Of a DNA stretch of 64,000 nt, positions 41,167-50,738 are shown one piece after another. The translations under genes were made by a program, and so were the position numbers. The notes below the pieces were generated by a model. The model was given only the letters and a program-made list of their open reading frames with translations. It was not told the origin of the DNA and ran no database searches. Where the stretch lies: positions 62,001-126,000 of the forward strand of contig NZ_FOXE01000003.1 of assembly GCF_900115635.1 (NCBI RefSeq), given 5' to 3'. Origin of the DNA: Oscillibacter sp. PC13 (GTDB lineage: Bacteria; Bacillota; Clostridia; Oscillospirales; Oscillospiraceae). How positions within the stretch are numbered: position 1 is the stretch's first letter; every line of letters begins with the position of its first letter.

Positions 41167-43121
41167 TTCTGGCAGAGAGCGCCGGCTTTTGCTATGGTGT
41201 GGAGCGCGCCGTGGAGTTGGCCGGGAAAACCGCGGACGAGACAGGCGGCTGCTGGATGCTGGGGGATTTGATCCATAATGCCCATGTGGTAGAGGAACTG
41301 GCGCACCGGGGCATCCGGAAGGCGGAGAAAATCGATGGCCTAACGAAAGAGGACACCGTGGTGATTCGCTCCCACGGGGAGCTGAGGAGCGTTCTGGATG
41401 AGCTGGAAGCAAAGGGCGTCCGATGTGTCAACGCCACCTGTCCCAATGTTGTGCGGATTCAAAAGCTGGTTGCCCAGGCCGAGCAGGAGGGGCGCCGTCC
41501 AGTGATTATCGGCGAAGCCCACCACCCAGAGGTGGCCGGTATCGCCAGTTGGTGCCGCCATCCTTTGGTCTTCGAGGGACCGGACGAAGTGCAGAAGTGG
41601 CTGGACGCGGATCCCCAAAATCGTGAAACACCCGTCACAGTGGTAGCGCAGACCACCTGTATTCGAAGTCTTTTTGAAAGTTCTTGGAAAATCCTAAAAA
41701 AAGAGTGTACAAACGCAAAAATATTTGATACAATATGCAATGCTACGCATAAGCGTCAAACAGAGGCGGAGGAAATTGCCGCCAAGGTAGACGTGATGGT
41801 GGTGGTTGGAGACCGTAAAAGCGCAAACACCAAACATCTGACAGAAATTTGTAAGAAGAGATGTCCCCGCGTTTTCCAGATCGAGAATGCGGACGAGCTC
41901 TCGCCGGATTCTTTCAATGGTTGCTCTGTTGCGGGTCTTACGGCCGGTGCTTCCACGCCTGCGGGCATCATTAAGGAGGTATATGCAACGATGAGCGAAG
42001 AAATCAAAGCGGCCGGGGGCAAGGAAGAGTCCTTCGAGGAATTACTGAATCAGTCTTTTAAAACTTTAAATACCGGCGAGAAGGTCACCGGAATTGTCAC
42101 GGCCATTACACCCACCGAGATTCAGGTTGACGTGGGCGCAAAGCAGGCTGCCTATATCAAACTGAGCGAGTTGACCGATGATCCCTCTGCCAAGCCTGAG
42201 GATATCGTCAAGGTTGGCGATGAGATCGAGACTTATATTGTCCGTGTTAATGACATCGAAGGATATGCAGAGCTGTCCAAGAAGCGCCTGGACGCCGTCA
42301 AGGTCTGGGAGAATATTGAACAGGCCGTAGAGGACAAGACAGTTCTGGAGGGCACCGTCACTGAGGAGAACAAGGGCGGCATTGTTGTGTCTGTCAAGGG
42401 TGTGCGCGTGTTTGTGCCCGCATCCCAGAGCGGCCAGCCCCGCGGCGCTGATCTCTCCGCCATGATTAAGCAAAAGGTACAGCTGCGTATCACTGAGGTG
42501 AACCGCGCCCGCCGCCGTGTCGTGGGCTCCATCCGTTCTGTCAGCGATGAAGCGCGCAAGGCTGCACAGGAACAGGTCTGGGCCAATATTGAGGTTGGTA
42601 AGCACTACACCGGCACCGTGAAGTCTATGACTTCCTACGGTGTGTTTGTGGATATTGGCGGCGTGGATGGTATGGTACATATCTCCGAGCTGAGCTGGAG
42701 CCGTATTAAGACCCCCTCCGAGGTCTGCAAGGTTGGCGACACCATGGATGTGTATGTCATCTCCTTTGATCCTGAAAAGCACAAGATCTCCTTGGGCGTT
42801 AAGGACCGCAGCGTTGATCCCTGGGAAGTGTTCATGGATAAGTACAGCGTGGGCGATGTGGCCTCTGTCCGCATTGTGAAGCTGATGACTTTTGGTGCCT
42901 TTGCTGAGGTTGTTCCCGGTGTGGACGGCCTGATCCACATTTCCCAGATTGCGGATCACCGCATTGAAAAGCCGGAGGACGTGTTGTCCGAAGGCCAGGT
43001 TGTGGACGCCAAAATCACCGCTGTTGACGAAGAGAAGAAGAAGATCTCCCTGTCTATCCGCGCTCTGCTGGCCCCTTCCGATGAGGAAGACACTGCAGAC
43101 GAGGCTCCTGTGGAGGAGTAA
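41154..43121 (+). CDS. ispH: IspH (HMBPP reductase) fused to ribosomal protein S1-like domains
   Basis: 655 residues, one uninterrupted frame from a GTG behind AGGAGGG. Residues 1-280 are IspH with three cluster cysteines (13, 96, 195), AHHPEVAGI and GLTAGASTPAGIIKEV. It reduces HMBPP to isopentenyl and dimethylallyl diphosphates with a [4Fe-4S] cluster. Residues ~307-640 hold four S1 RNA-binding domains; the third and fourth are closest to consensus (YGVFVDIGGVDGMVHISELSWSRI and FGAFAEVVPGVDGLIHISQIADHRI). This fusion is known from other Clostridia. The usual NSxN motif of IspH reads DRKSANTKHL. Confidence 0.95.
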   Translation: MRNVILAESAGFCYGVERAVELAGKTADETGGCWMLGDLIHNAHVVEELAHRGIRKAEKIDGLTKEDTVVIRSHGELRSVLDELEAKGVRCVNATCPNVVRIQKLVAQAEQEGRRPVIIGEAHHPEVAGIASWCRHPLVFEGPDEVQKWLDADPQNRETPVTVVAQTTCIRSLFESSWKILKKECTNAKIFDTICNATHKRQTEAEEIAAKVDVMVVVGDRKSANTKHLTEICKKRCPRVFQIENADELSPDSFNGCSVAGLTAGASTPAGIIKEVYATMSEEIKAAGGKEESFEELLNQSFKTLNTGEKVTGIVTAITPTEIQVDVGAKQAAYIKLSELTDDPSAKPEDIVKVGDEIETYIVRVNDIEGYAELSKKRLDAVKVWENIEQAVEDKTVLEGTVTEENKGGIVVSVKGVRVFVPASQSGQPRGADLSAMIKQKVQLRITEVNRARRRVVGSIRSVSDEARKAAQEQVWANIEVGKHYTGTVKSMTSYGVFVDIGGVDGMVHISELSWSRIKTPSEVCKVGDTMDVYVISFDPEKHKISLGVKDRSVDPWEVFMDKYSVGDVASVRIVKLMTFGAFAEVVPGVDGLIHISQIADHRIEKPEDVLSEGQVVDAKITAVDEEKKKISLSIRALLAPSDEEDTADEAPVEE

Positions 43122-43133
43122 TTTCCAACTGCA

Positions 43134-43166
43134 AAGAAGCAGGCCCCCGCAGGTCTGCTTCTTTTT
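43134..43166 (+). terminator. Intrinsic terminator after ispH-rpsA
   Basis: A 12-base stem with one G-U pair (43134-43145 with 43152-43163), followed by a five-T run. Confidence 0.88.
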
Positions 43167-43206
43167 GACAGAATGTTGTTATTTTTTTAACAAAAAAGGC
43201 TTTTTG

Positions 43207-43235
43207 TTGCAATGATACCTGAAATATGGTATAAT
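43207..43235 (+). promoter_or_regulatory. SigA promoter for the CoA-transferase
   Basis: TTGCAA (43207-43212), 17-base spacer, perfect TATAAT (43230-43235). The leader is about 55 bases. Confidence 0.8.
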
Positions 43236-43294
43236 TTTAGCAATTTGGGTTTTACTGGCTGCAAAACAGGAAGATGATCATAGGAGGAATCAAT

Positions 43295-44641
43295 ATGAGT
43301 TTTCAGGAAGAATACAAGCAGAAATTGACCACTGCCGACGAGGCAGTGAAATGCGTGCAGTCTGGCATGTGGGTGGACTATGGTTTTTGTACCGGTACTC
43401 CTGTCGCGCTGGATGAGGCGCTGGCCCGGCGGGCAGAGGAGCTGACGGACGTAAATGTCTACGGTGGTATTTTGGTTCGCCGACCGGCCATTGCGGACGT
43501 ACCGGACGCTGCTAAGCATTTCAGCTGGAACTCTGTCCATATGAGCGGAATTGAGCGGAAGATGATTAAGGAGGGCTTAGCCTTCTATCTGCCCATCCGC
43601 TATTCCGAGCTGCCCAGCTATTACCGCTGCGGAAATATAGCGCCGGACGTCGCCATGATCCAGGTTGCCCCCATGGATGAGCATGGCTGGTTTAACTTTG
43701 GCCCCAACGGTTCCCACATCAAGATGATTTGTGAGCATACCAAGAAGCTGATTGTGGAAGTGAACCGGAACATGCCCATTTGCTGGGGCGGTTATGATAA
43801 CTGCGTCCATATTGACGATGTGGATATGGTGGTCGAGGGTGAAAATCCTCCCATGGGCCTGATGGGCGGGGCAGGAGAGCCTTCCGAAGTCGATCTGGCT
43901 GTTGCAAACCTGGTGGTTCCGGAGATTCCCAATGGGGCCTGCCTGCAGTTGGGTATCGGCTCTATGCCCGGTGCCATCGGCAAGATGATCGCAGAGTCCG
44001 ACCTGAAGGATCTGGGTGTCCATACAGAGATGTATGTAGATGCCTTTGTGGAGATGTCCGAGGCTGGCCGCATCACTGGCGCCCGCAAGCCCTTTGACCG
44101 TGGCCGCCAGGTCTATGCTTTTGCAGCCGGAAGCCAGAAGCTGTATGACTTCCTGAACAACAACCCCGAGTGTGCATGCGTGCCGGTTGATTATGCCAAC
44201 GATGTGGCCCGCATTTCCCAGATTGACAACTTTGTTTCCATCAACGGAGCGGTGGACATCGATTTGTATGGCCAGGTGTCCTCCGAGTCCTCCGGCATCA
44301 ACCATATCTCCGGCGCCGGCGGACAGCAGGATTTCGTTTTGGGTGCATACCTCTCCAAGGGCGGCAAGAGCTTTATCTGTGTCTCCTCCACTGTAAAGGA
44401 CAAGAAGACCGGTGAGCTGAAGTCCCGGATTCGTCCAACACTGGTGGAGGGATCTGTGGTGACAGCCACCCGCACGAACCTGCACTGGCTGGTAACGGAG
44501 TACGGCAAGCTGAACGTGAAGGGTCTGACCACTTGGGAACGGGCCGAGGGACTGATCAATATTGCCCATCCCCAGTTCCGGGAGCAGTTGATTGCAGAGG
44601 CTGAAAAGATGCATATTTGGCGCCGTTCCAACAAGAAATAA
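43295..44641 (+). CDS. Acetyl-CoA hydrolase/transferase family CoA-transferase (butyrate/4-hydroxybutyrate type)
   Basis: 448 residues from ATG behind TAGGAGG. The catalytic glutamate is Glu245 in HTEMYVDAF and the CoA-binding stretch is [33 protein letters not shown] and the C-terminal [19 protein letters not shown] are shared with AbfT and butyryl-CoA:acetate transferases. The likely reaction is transfer of CoA between butyryl- or 4-hydroxybutyryl-CoA and acetate. It has its own promoter and terminator, fitting a highly expressed fermentation enzyme. Exact substrate cannot be settled from sequence. Confidence 0.88.
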   Translation: MSFQEEYKQKLTTADEAVKCVQSGMWVDYGFCTGTPVALDEALARRAEELTDVNVYGGILVRRPAIADVPDAAKHFSWNSVHMSGIERKMIKEGLAFYLPIRYSELPSYYRCGNIAPDVAMIQVAPMDEHGWFNFGPNGSHIKMICEHTKKLIVEVNRNMPICWGGYDNCVHIDDVDMVVEGENPPMGLMGGAGEPSEVDLAVANLVVPEIPNGACLQLGIGSMPGAIGKMIAESDLKDLGVHTEMYVDAFVEMSEAGRITGARKPFDRGRQVYAFAAGSQKLYDFLNNNPECACVPVDYANDVARISQIDNFVSINGAVDIDLYGQVSSESSGINHISGAGGQQDFVLGAYLSKGGKSFICVSSTVKDKKTGELKSRIRPTLVEGSVVTATRTNLHWLVTEYGKLNVKGLTTWERAEGLINIAHPQFREQLIAEAEKMHIWRRSNKK

Positions 44642-44660
44642 GGATTTGAAATCAGGACAG

Positions 44661-44690
44661 GCGGGCAGCGATTGCTGCCCGCTTATTTAC
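44661..44690 (+). terminator. Intrinsic terminator after the CoA-transferase
   Basis: GCGGGCAGC-GATT-GCTGCCCGC followed by TTATTT. Confidence 0.8.
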
Positions 44691-44717
44691 GTAAATTGCA
44701 AAATTTTGGTAAATTAC

Positions 44718-44746
44718 TTGTATTTCACTGGAAAACAGCGTATAAT
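44718..44746 (+). promoter_or_regulatory. SigA promoter for carD
   Basis: TTGTAT, 17-base spacer, perfect TATAAT, about 80 bases before the start chosen for carD. Confidence 0.78.
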
Positions 44747-44828
44747 AAAATTTATATTGATATAGATGGAGGAAAACGGGACAAAAGAAGCGGAATCCCG
44801 CGGGATGAGGAAAGGGAAAGGACTTGTT

Positions 44829-45320
44829 ATGTTCAGTGTTGGGGATCTGGTCGTTCATCCTATGCACGGTGCCGGCATAATCAACGCTATTGTAGAGGAA
44901 AAAGTGGCTGGCAGTACCCAGGACTACTATGTTTTCAAGATGCCGGTAGGAGGGCTGCTGCTGAAGATACCCACTGCAAACAGTCACTCGATCGGTCTGC
45001 GGACTATCATTGCACCCGCGGAGGCAGAACGGCTGCTGAACGCCATTCCCTCTTTGGAATTGGAACAGACATCCAACTGGAATAAGCGGTACCGTGAAAA
45101 TATGGATCGGCTGAAAAGCGGGAACCTGTACGAAGTGGCCAGGGTAATCAAGGCGCTGATGCTTCGGGAGCAGGTTCGTGGACTTTCCACGGGGGAACGG
45201 AAGATGCTCCACAGCGCCAAGCAGATTTTGCTCTCTGAATTGGTGTTGTCCCAAAAAACATCCTACCAGGATATGGAGGACCGGGTGGATGCAGCGATGC
45301 TGTGCTCGCCCGCCGTCTGA
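44829..45320 (+). CDS. carD: CarD family transcriptional regulator
   Basis: 163 residues from ATG at 44829 with AAAGGA eight bases upstream; an in-frame start 21 codons earlier adds no conserved sequence. CarD N-terminal RNA polymerase-interacting Tudor-like domain opens MFSVGDLVVHPMHGAGIINAI. The helical C-terminal DNA-contacting domain includes WNKRYRENMDRLKSGNLYEVARVIKALMLRE and LSTGERKMLHSAKQILLSELVL. Stabilises the open promoter complex. It precedes ispD by 25 bases, a common pairing in Firmicutes. Confidence 0.93.
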   Translation: MFSVGDLVVHPMHGAGIINAIVEEKVAGSTQDYYVFKMPVGGLLLKIPTANSHSIGLRTIIAPAEAERLLNAIPSLELEQTSNWNKRYRENMDRLKSGNLYEVARVIKALMLREQVRGLSTGERKMLHSAKQILLSELVLSQKTSYQDMEDRVDAAMLCSPAV

Positions 45321-45345
45321 AATCAGCGAGAGGATTTTGCAGAAT

Positions 45346-46077
45346 ATGATTCCTTTTTTAAAAAGGTTCCGGGAGGCTCAGCGCCCCCGGTGCACAGCCC
45401 TTGTGGCAGCTGCAGGAAGCTCCTCCCGAATGGGGGGCGTGAATAAGCTGCTGGAGCCGCTGGACGGCATTCCGGTACTGGTGCGGACGCTGGATGCTCT
45501 CCAGCGGGCACAGCGGGTGGATGCGATTATTATTGCCACCCGGGAGGAGGATTTAATTCCCATTTCACAGCTGTGCCATACATATGGTATCACAAAGTGC
45601 GCCAAAGTGGTCCGGGGCGGCGAGAGCCGCACCCATTCCGTGTTGCTGGCAGCGTTGGAGTCGGATGCGGGAACAGAGCTGCTGGCGGTGCAGGACGGCG
45701 CCAGGCCCTTGGTAACACCGGAACTGATTGACGATGTGATTGCGGCGGCGGCCCGCTGTGGTGCGGCGGCTCCAGCTGTACCGGTGAAGGATACGGTGAA
45801 AGTGGTTCGGCCAGATGGCACCGTGGATCGGACTCTGGACCGCAGCACCCTGATGGCTGTCCAGACACCCCAGGTGTTTACGGCAGATCTGCTGAAGGCG
45901 GCGCTGCAGGCGGTGCTGGAGGAACGGATTGAGGTGACGGATGACTGCGCCGCAGTGGAACGGCTTGGAAAGGAAGTCTATTTGACGGAGGGTGCGGAAT
46001 CCAACCTGAAAATTACCACGCCGGGTGATTTGATTCTGGCAGAGGCGCTGCTCCATGCGGAGGAGATCGAAGGATGA
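45346..46077 (+). CDS. ispD: 2-C-methyl-D-erythritol 4-phosphate cytidylyltransferase
   Basis: 243 residues; ATG with GAGAGGA about 11 bases upstream. The CTP-binding loop is [17 protein letters not shown] (residues 19-35). It also has [36 protein letters not shown] and MAVQTPQVF. Third step of the non-mevalonate isoprenoid pathway. It overlaps ispF by four bases (ATGA), so the two are coupled. Confidence 0.96.
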   Translation: MIPFLKRFREAQRPRCTALVAAAGSSSRMGGVNKLLEPLDGIPVLVRTLDALQRAQRVDAIIIATREEDLIPISQLCHTYGITKCAKVVRGGESRTHSVLLAALESDAGTELLAVQDGARPLVTPELIDDVIAAAARCGAAAPAVPVKDTVKVVRPDGTVDRTLDRSTLMAVQTPQVFTADLLKAALQAVLEERIEVTDDCAAVERLGKEVYLTEGAESNLKITTPGDLILAEALLHAEEIEG

Positions 46078-46562
46078 CAAGCTTGCGGATTGGACACGGA
46101 TACGATGTGCACCGGTTGACGGTGGGACGGAAATTGGTTTTGGGCGGAGTGGAGATTCCGTACCGCCTGGGACTGCTGGGACACTCCGACGCCGATGTGC
46201 TGACCCACGCCGTGATGGACGCGCTGGCAGGCGCGGCGAAGCTGGGAGATATCGGAAAGCTTTTTCCGGACACGGATCCGGCCTACGCCGGTATTTCCAG
46301 TCTGAAGCTTCTGCGGAAAGTGGCGGATCTTCTGGAGGCACACGGTTATTTCCTGGTGAATCTGGACGCAACAATCATCGTGCAGGATCCAAAGGTGGCA
46401 CCCTATCGGCAGCAGATGACGGAAAATCTTGCCGCCGCCCTGTCCGCCGATACAGATCGGGTAAATATAAAGGCCACCACGGAGGAGCATCTGGGCTTTA
46501 CAGGAGATGGATCCGGTATGGCTGCCCACGCAGTGGTACTGCTGGAAAAGAAAACAAGCTGA
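46074..46562 (+). CDS. ispF: 2-C-methyl-D-erythritol 2,4-cyclodiphosphate synthase
   Basis: 162 residues, normal length. Metal ligands sit in [11 protein letters not shown] (Asp/His near residues 11-13) and [18 protein letters not shown]. The product-binding loop is [10 protein letters not shown] and the C-terminus has [17 protein letters not shown]. Forms the cyclic diphosphate intermediate in the cytosol. Its stop overlaps the terminator that ends the carD-ispD-ispF operon. Confidence 0.97.
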   Translation: MTSLRIGHGYDVHRLTVGRKLVLGGVEIPYRLGLLGHSDADVLTHAVMDALAGAAKLGDIGKLFPDTDPAYAGISSLKLLRKVADLLEAHGYFLVNLDATIIVQDPKVAPYRQQMTENLAAALSADTDRVNIKATTEEHLGFTGDGSGMAAHAVVLLEKKTS

Positions 46563-46591
46563 AAAAGACGTGCTGCAGGCACGTCTTTTTT
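46562..46591 (+). terminator. Intrinsic terminator after ispF
   Basis: AGACGTGC pairs with GCACGTCT over TGCAG, with A4 before and T6 after. Confidence 0.92.
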
Positions 46592-46640
46592 GCACGTTTT
46601 TCCGCAATGCCCATAGGATGTGTAGAGAGGAGGAATGTCT

Positions 46641-46892
46641 GTGGAGCATTATTTAATCATTGCCCGTTCGGTGACCTATGCCCAGCGCATGCAAAGGGCC
46701 CTGGACCGGGCGGGCATCCGCTGTCAGATCTTCCGCGCACCCAGGGAATTGACCGAAACGGGATGCGCCTACGCCGTGCGGATCCAGTCTATGGACCTGA
46801 CAGCGGCATTGCAGTCACTTTACAGGGAATCTTTAAACCCTGTTCAGATATTTGTTTCCCAGAGAGGGTTTTACCGGGAGGTGGATCTGTGA
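46641..46892 (+). CDS. DUF3343 family protein (putative Se/S carrier-like)
   Basis: 83 residues from GTG at 46641, seven bases behind AGGAGG; the ATG at 46635 is too close to the ribosome site. The pattern [47 protein letters not shown] matches DUF3343, with a conserved Cys in TGCAYAV. The family is predicted to carry selenium or sulfur, by association. Its TGA overlaps the GTG of the class V aminotransferase next door, so they are translationally coupled. Confidence 0.85.
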   Translation: MEHYLIIARSVTYAQRMQRALDRAGIRCQIFRAPRELTETGCAYAVRIQSMDLTAALQSLYRESLNPVQIFVSQRGFYREVDL

Positions 46893-48013
46893 TTTACTTC
46901 GACAGCGCGGCAACCACGTTTCAAAAGCCGCGATCCGTTGCCGCTGCAATGCAGGATGCCATGGCCACCATGAGCTCGCCTGGACGGGGAGGATACCCGG
47001 CCGCCATGCATGCTGCAGACACGGCCTTTGACTGCCGCAGCGAGCTGGCGGATTTATACCATGCGCAAAGCCCGGAACAAGTGGTTTTCACCAGCAGCGC
47101 CACACACGGACTGAACATCGCTGTGAAAAGTCTGGTTCCGCCCGGCGGCAAGGCGGTGATCTCCGGATACGAGCACAATGCTGTGACCCGGCCCCTGGCC
47201 GCACTGGGAGCGAAAACTGCCATAGCATCCGCTCCGCTTTTTGAAAGCGCCGCTGTCACAGAGGCATTTGATCATCTGGTTACGCCAGACACGGATGCAG
47301 TAATTTGCTGCCATGTTTCCAATGTTTTTGGCTTTGTCCAGCCGGTGGAGGAGATTGCACAGATTTGTCAGACCAGGAATGTCCCCTTGATTATTGACGC
47401 ATCGCAATCAGCCGGACTGCTGAATTTGGATTTGACGCGGCTGGGTGCTGCATTCATTGCCATGCCGGGCCATAAGGGTCTCTATGGCCCTCAGGGAACC
47501 GGTGTTTTGCTATGCGGCCAGGATACGCCGGTGAGAACGCTGCTGGAGGGCGGAACCGGCAGCCTTTCCATTCAGCAGGAGATGCCGGACTTTTTGCCGG
47601 ACCGGTTAGAGGCCGGCACCCACAATATGCCTGGAATTGCCGGTTTGCTGGCAGGCATTCGGTACGTGCGCCAGCATGATCCGGCAGCCATCTGCGGGCG
47701 GGAGCGGCGCCTGGCACAATTTGCAGCGGAAAGTCTGCGGACCATGCCGGGGATCCAAGTCTATGCCAGGCCGGATCTGACAGCCCAGGCAGGCGTGGTT
47801 TCTTTTACGGCGGCGGGGCACGACGTGGAGGCGCTGGCCGCTGCGCTCGGAGAGCGGGGAGTGGCCATCCGGGCAGGACTTCACTGCGCGCCTTTAGCCC
47901 ACCGCACTGCCGGTACCCTGGAAAGCGGAACGGTACGTCTGAGCTTTTCTGATTTCAACACCAGGGAGGAGGTCTATCAGTTCCTGACCATTCTGCGAGA
48001 GCTTTTACGCTGA
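46889..48013 (+). CDS. Cysteine desulfurase-like class V aminotransferase
   Basis: 374 residues from GTG with GGGAGGTG upstream. [12 protein letters not shown] opening; ASQSAG with Asp/Gln for PLP; Lys196 in [11 protein letters not shown] binds PLP; Cys333 in [10 protein letters not shown] is the likely persulfide/selenide cysteine. The long DNFNT-like close ([14 protein letters not shown]) fits the TIGR01977-type desulfurase subgroup. With the coupled DUF3343 protein it suggests sulfur or selenium mobilisation from cysteine or selenocysteine. A 650-codon open frame upstream of its start is a shadow across ispF, not part of this gene. Confidence 0.9.
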   Translation: MIYFDSAATTFQKPRSVAAAMQDAMATMSSPGRGGYPAAMHAADTAFDCRSELADLYHAQSPEQVVFTSSATHGLNIAVKSLVPPGGKAVISGYEHNAVTRPLAALGAKTAIASAPLFESAAVTEAFDHLVTPDTDAVICCHVSNVFGFVQPVEEIAQICQTRNVPLIIDASQSAGLLNLDLTRLGAAFIAMPGHKGLYGPQGTGVLLCGQDTPVRTLLEGGTGSLSIQQEMPDFLPDRLEAGTHNMPGIAGLLAGIRYVRQHDPAAICGRERRLAQFAAESLRTMPGIQVYARPDLTAQAGVVSFTAAGHDVEALAAALGERGVAIRAGLHCAPLAHRTAGTLESGTVRLSFSDFNTREEVYQFLTILRELLR

Positions 48014-48050
48014 TTTTCTGAACAGACCGTGAATTTTCACCCCGTTCACC

Positions 48051-48079
48051 TTGCATTCTACAGGTATATTTAATATAAT
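48051..48079 (+). promoter_or_regulatory. SigA promoter for cdaA
   Basis: TTGCAT (48051-48056), 17-base spacer, perfect TATAAT (48074-48079), 39 bases before the ATG. Confidence 0.78.
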
Positions 48080-48117
48080 AAAACTATTCATGGCCTGAAG
48101 GGGATGATGGGGGCAAT

Positions 48118-49008
48118 ATGGGTGCAACATTCGCATTCACGGATCTGCCGGCGGTTGTCATGCGGTATGTGCTGACAGTCCAGCTGACGGACGTTCTGGA
48201 TATCGCGATCATGGCCTTTGTCCTGTACAAGGTTCTGACTTTGGTGCAGAGTACAAAGGCGGCAAGCCTGCTGAAGGGACTTTTTGTGTTCCTGGCGGCG
48301 CTGATGCTGTCTTACTTGTTCCATCTTAACGGCATCTATTATCTTCTGAGCAAAATGGTGGAATGGGGCGTTCTGGCGCTCATCATTCTGTTTCAGCCAG
48401 AGATCCGCCGCATTCTGGAGCAGATGGGCTCCAGGCGGTTTATTGCCTTCTTCACCCACAGTGAGGCTGGCAACACCATGGAGCAGACCATCGGGCAGAC
48501 CGTTTTGGCCTGCACAGAGATGTCCCAGAGCCGTACCGGCGCGCTGATTGTATTTGAGAGGGAAATTCTGCTGGATGACATGGTGCGTAGCGGTACCGTG
48601 CTGGATGCGGCTGTTTCCAGTGAGCTTTTGAAGAACATCTTTTTTGTAAAGGCACCCATGCACGACGGCGCCGTCATCGTCCGTCACGGCCGAATTCTTG
48701 GGGCGGGCTGTATGCTGCCACTGAGCAAAAACGTGAATCTCTCCCGGGATTTGGGTATGCGCCACCGGGCCGGTATTGGAATGAGCGAAAACTCTGATGC
48801 CGTGGTGGTCATCGTGTCGGAGGAAACCGGATCGATTTCCGTGGCCATCGGTGGGATGCTGAAGCGCCATTTGAAACCGGAGACCTTGGAGAATCTCCTG
48901 CGGAACGAGCTGATTCCGCAGGAGGACTCTGAATCGGACAAGCAGAAATTCTCCCTGGCGGGTTTTCTGCAGCCTAAGAAGAACGGAGGCGGGGACGATG
49001 CAGAGTAA
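48118..49008 (+). CDS. cdaA: Diadenylate cyclase CdaA
   Basis: 296 residues. Three N-terminal membrane helices, then the DAC catalytic domain with DGAVIV (near residue 182) and RHRAG (near residue 218), the two nucleotide-binding motifs. KGLFVFLAALMLSYLF and ILFQPEIRRILEQMG are the CdaA linker. It makes c-di-AMP, which controls potassium and osmolyte transport and cell-wall homeostasis. It overlaps the YbbR gene by 11 bases. In Bacillus glmM comes next, but not here. Confidence 0.96.
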   Translation: MGATFAFTDLPAVVMRYVLTVQLTDVLDIAIMAFVLYKVLTLVQSTKAASLLKGLFVFLAALMLSYLFHLNGIYYLLSKMVEWGVLALIILFQPEIRRILEQMGSRRFIAFFTHSEAGNTMEQTIGQTVLACTEMSQSRTGALIVFEREILLDDMVRSGTVLDAAVSSELLKNIFFVKAPMHDGAVIVRHGRILGAGCMLPLSKNVNLSRDLGMRHRAGIGMSENSDAVVVIVSEETGSISVAIGGMLKRHLKPETLENLLRNELIPQEDSESDKQKFSLAGFLQPKKNGGGDDAE

Positions 49009-50311
49009 AATCAGCAAGCGGAAGGCATTTTTTATCGCCCTGTCCATTTTAGTGTCGGTTTCCATCTGGATTTTTGTGGATGTCAGCAACGGCCGCACGA
49101 CGTCAGTCACTGTCCGGGACATTCCCATTGAGTATATCGGTGAGGATGGCGTTCTGGCGGATCGCGGGCTGATGCTTCTGGAAGAAGGAACAGACACCAC
49201 TGTGGATTTGGAGTTGACTGGCACCCGTTGGAATATTGCGCTGCTGGACAAGTCCACCATCCGCATCCAAGCAGATCTTGCCAATGTGACGTCTGTGGGA
49301 AAGCAGTATGTCACCTATAGAATTATCTATCCGGATCGGAATTTCAACAACATGTATACGATTACGGATCAGGATCCAATTACGGCCACTATCAATGTCG
49401 GAGAGCTGTACAACCGGACCGTTGATGTCCGCTGTGAGATCCAAGGAAAGGTCGCCGATGGCTACACCGCAGGTGAGCTGAAGATGTCACCGACTACGCT
49501 GGAAATCCGCGGACAGCAAGAGACGATTGATCCGGTCAGTTATGCGAAGGTGGTTTTGAATCTGGACAATGCTGAGGCAACGGTTTCGGAACTGCTGGAG
49601 TATGAGTTCTACGATGAAAATGACCAGTTGCTGGGGAAAACAGGCATTCATGCCACAGCGGATCAAATTCAGGTGACGTTGCCGGTCAACGTCACGAAAG
49701 AGGTACAGCTGACAATGAACTTCATTGAGTCAGCCGGCGCCCGCCTGCAGAATGTGGATTATGAGATTGTTCCGTCCACGATCACAGTCTCCGGTGACGC
49801 GGCACTTTTGAAGGACATCGATACGATTGTACTGGATGACTTCAATCTGCTGTCCATGGGAACCTCTACCACCCAATATCACCACACGTATGCCATCACC
49901 GTACCGGAGGGCTGTGAAAACCTGAGCGGTGTTACCCGGGCCACGTTGAATATCGCCTTCCGGGACATGGCCGCTTCCACCGTGACAGCCACCAATTTCC
50001 AGCTTGAAAATATTCCGGCAGGGAAGAACATTGATATCCTGACCCAAGAGCTGGCTGTGACTGTTTTCGGCCCGGAGGCAGCGATCAACGCCGTCACAGC
50101 GGACAATGTTGTTATCCGGGTGGACTTGGCGGATCTCAGCGCGGCAGCCGGCAGCTATACCGTTCCTGCCAAAATTGAGATTCCCGGAAGCAGTGTTGGA
50201 ATTTCCGGAAGCTATCAGGTGCGGCTTACCATCCGAGAAAACCAGGAGGAGCCAGAGACACCGGATCCTGCGCCGGAGACAGATCCTGCGCCGGAGGAAT
50301 CACCACAATAG
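48998..50311 (+). CDS. cdaR: YbbR-domain protein (CdaR-like)
   Basis: 437 residues. One N-terminal membrane helix (AFFIALSILVSVSIWIFVDV) anchors about four YbbR repeats outside the cell; each shows the GxxxRxVDVRC-like and VNVTKEVQLTMNF strand pattern. Ends in a Pro/Glu-rich tail (EEPETPDPAPETDPAPEE). CdaR binds and controls CdaA in Bacillus and Listeria. The 10-base spacing to the next gene suggests one transcript. Confidence 0.9.
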   Translation: MQSKISKRKAFFIALSILVSVSIWIFVDVSNGRTTSVTVRDIPIEYIGEDGVLADRGLMLLEEGTDTTVDLELTGTRWNIALLDKSTIRIQADLANVTSVGKQYVTYRIIYPDRNFNNMYTITDQDPITATINVGELYNRTVDVRCEIQGKVADGYTAGELKMSPTTLEIRGQQETIDPVSYAKVVLNLDNAEATVSELLEYEFYDENDQLLGKTGIHATADQIQVTLPVNVTKEVQLTMNFIESAGARLQNVDYEIVPSTITVSGDAALLKDIDTIVLDDFNLLSMGTSTTQYHHTYAITVPEGCENLSGVTRATLNIAFRDMAASTVTATNFQLENIPAGKNIDILTQELAVTVFGPEAAINAVTADNVVIRVDLADLSAAAGSYTVPAKIEIPGSSVGISGSYQVRLTIRENQEEPETPDPAPETDPAPEESPQ

Positions 50312-50321
50312 GAGAGGCATT

Positions 50322-50732
50322 ATGACACAAATTGCAACAGTAGAACGAATCATTGACAACAGCCATGTGGAGATCTCCGTACCGCGGAAATCCGCCTGCG
50401 GCCACGACTGCGAGGAATGTGCCGGATGCGGCGTCTCCGGCGCATCCGTCCACGCAAGGGCCAGCAACCCCATCGGGGCCATACCCGGACAGAAGGTTGT
50501 GGTGGAGAGCAGCACCAGAAAGATGCTGCGCATTGTGGTACTGGTGTATTTAATACCCGTCGTGTTGTTCCTGGCGGGTTATCTGATTCCGGCACTGCTG
50601 GGAACCAGTGTTGGCGTGCAGTATACCCTGGCGGGCCTGGGCTTTGTTGTTGGTATTCTCTTTGCCATCTTTTATGATCGCCGCCTGCGGGAGCGGGGCG
50701 GGCTGTCATTTACCATCGTCAAGCTGTTTTAA
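50322..50732 (+). CDS. RseC/SoxR-reducing system protein family
   Basis: 136 residues; ATG behind GGAGAGG. The Fe-S-type cysteine motif is ACGHDCEECAGCG (residues ~25-37) and is followed by two membrane helices (VVLVYLIPVVLFLAGYLIPALL and YTLAGLGFVVGILFAIFY). RseC proteins usually accompany Rnf or SoxR-reducing genes; none are in the window, so the electron partner is unknown. Six bases ahead of the next gene. Confidence 0.9.
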   Translation: MTQIATVERIIDNSHVEISVPRKSACGHDCEECAGCGVSGASVHARASNPIGAIPGQKVVVESSTRKMLRIVVLVYLIPVVLFLAGYLIPALLGTSVGVQYTLAGLGFVVGILFAIFYDRRLRERGGLSFTIVKLF

Positions 50733-50738
50733 ACGCGT

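Noticed and set aside
46055-46888. Upstream in-frame extension of the class V aminotransferase
   Set aside because: It runs across ispF and a terminator, and the true GTG start has a ribosome site right before the conserved FDSAATT.
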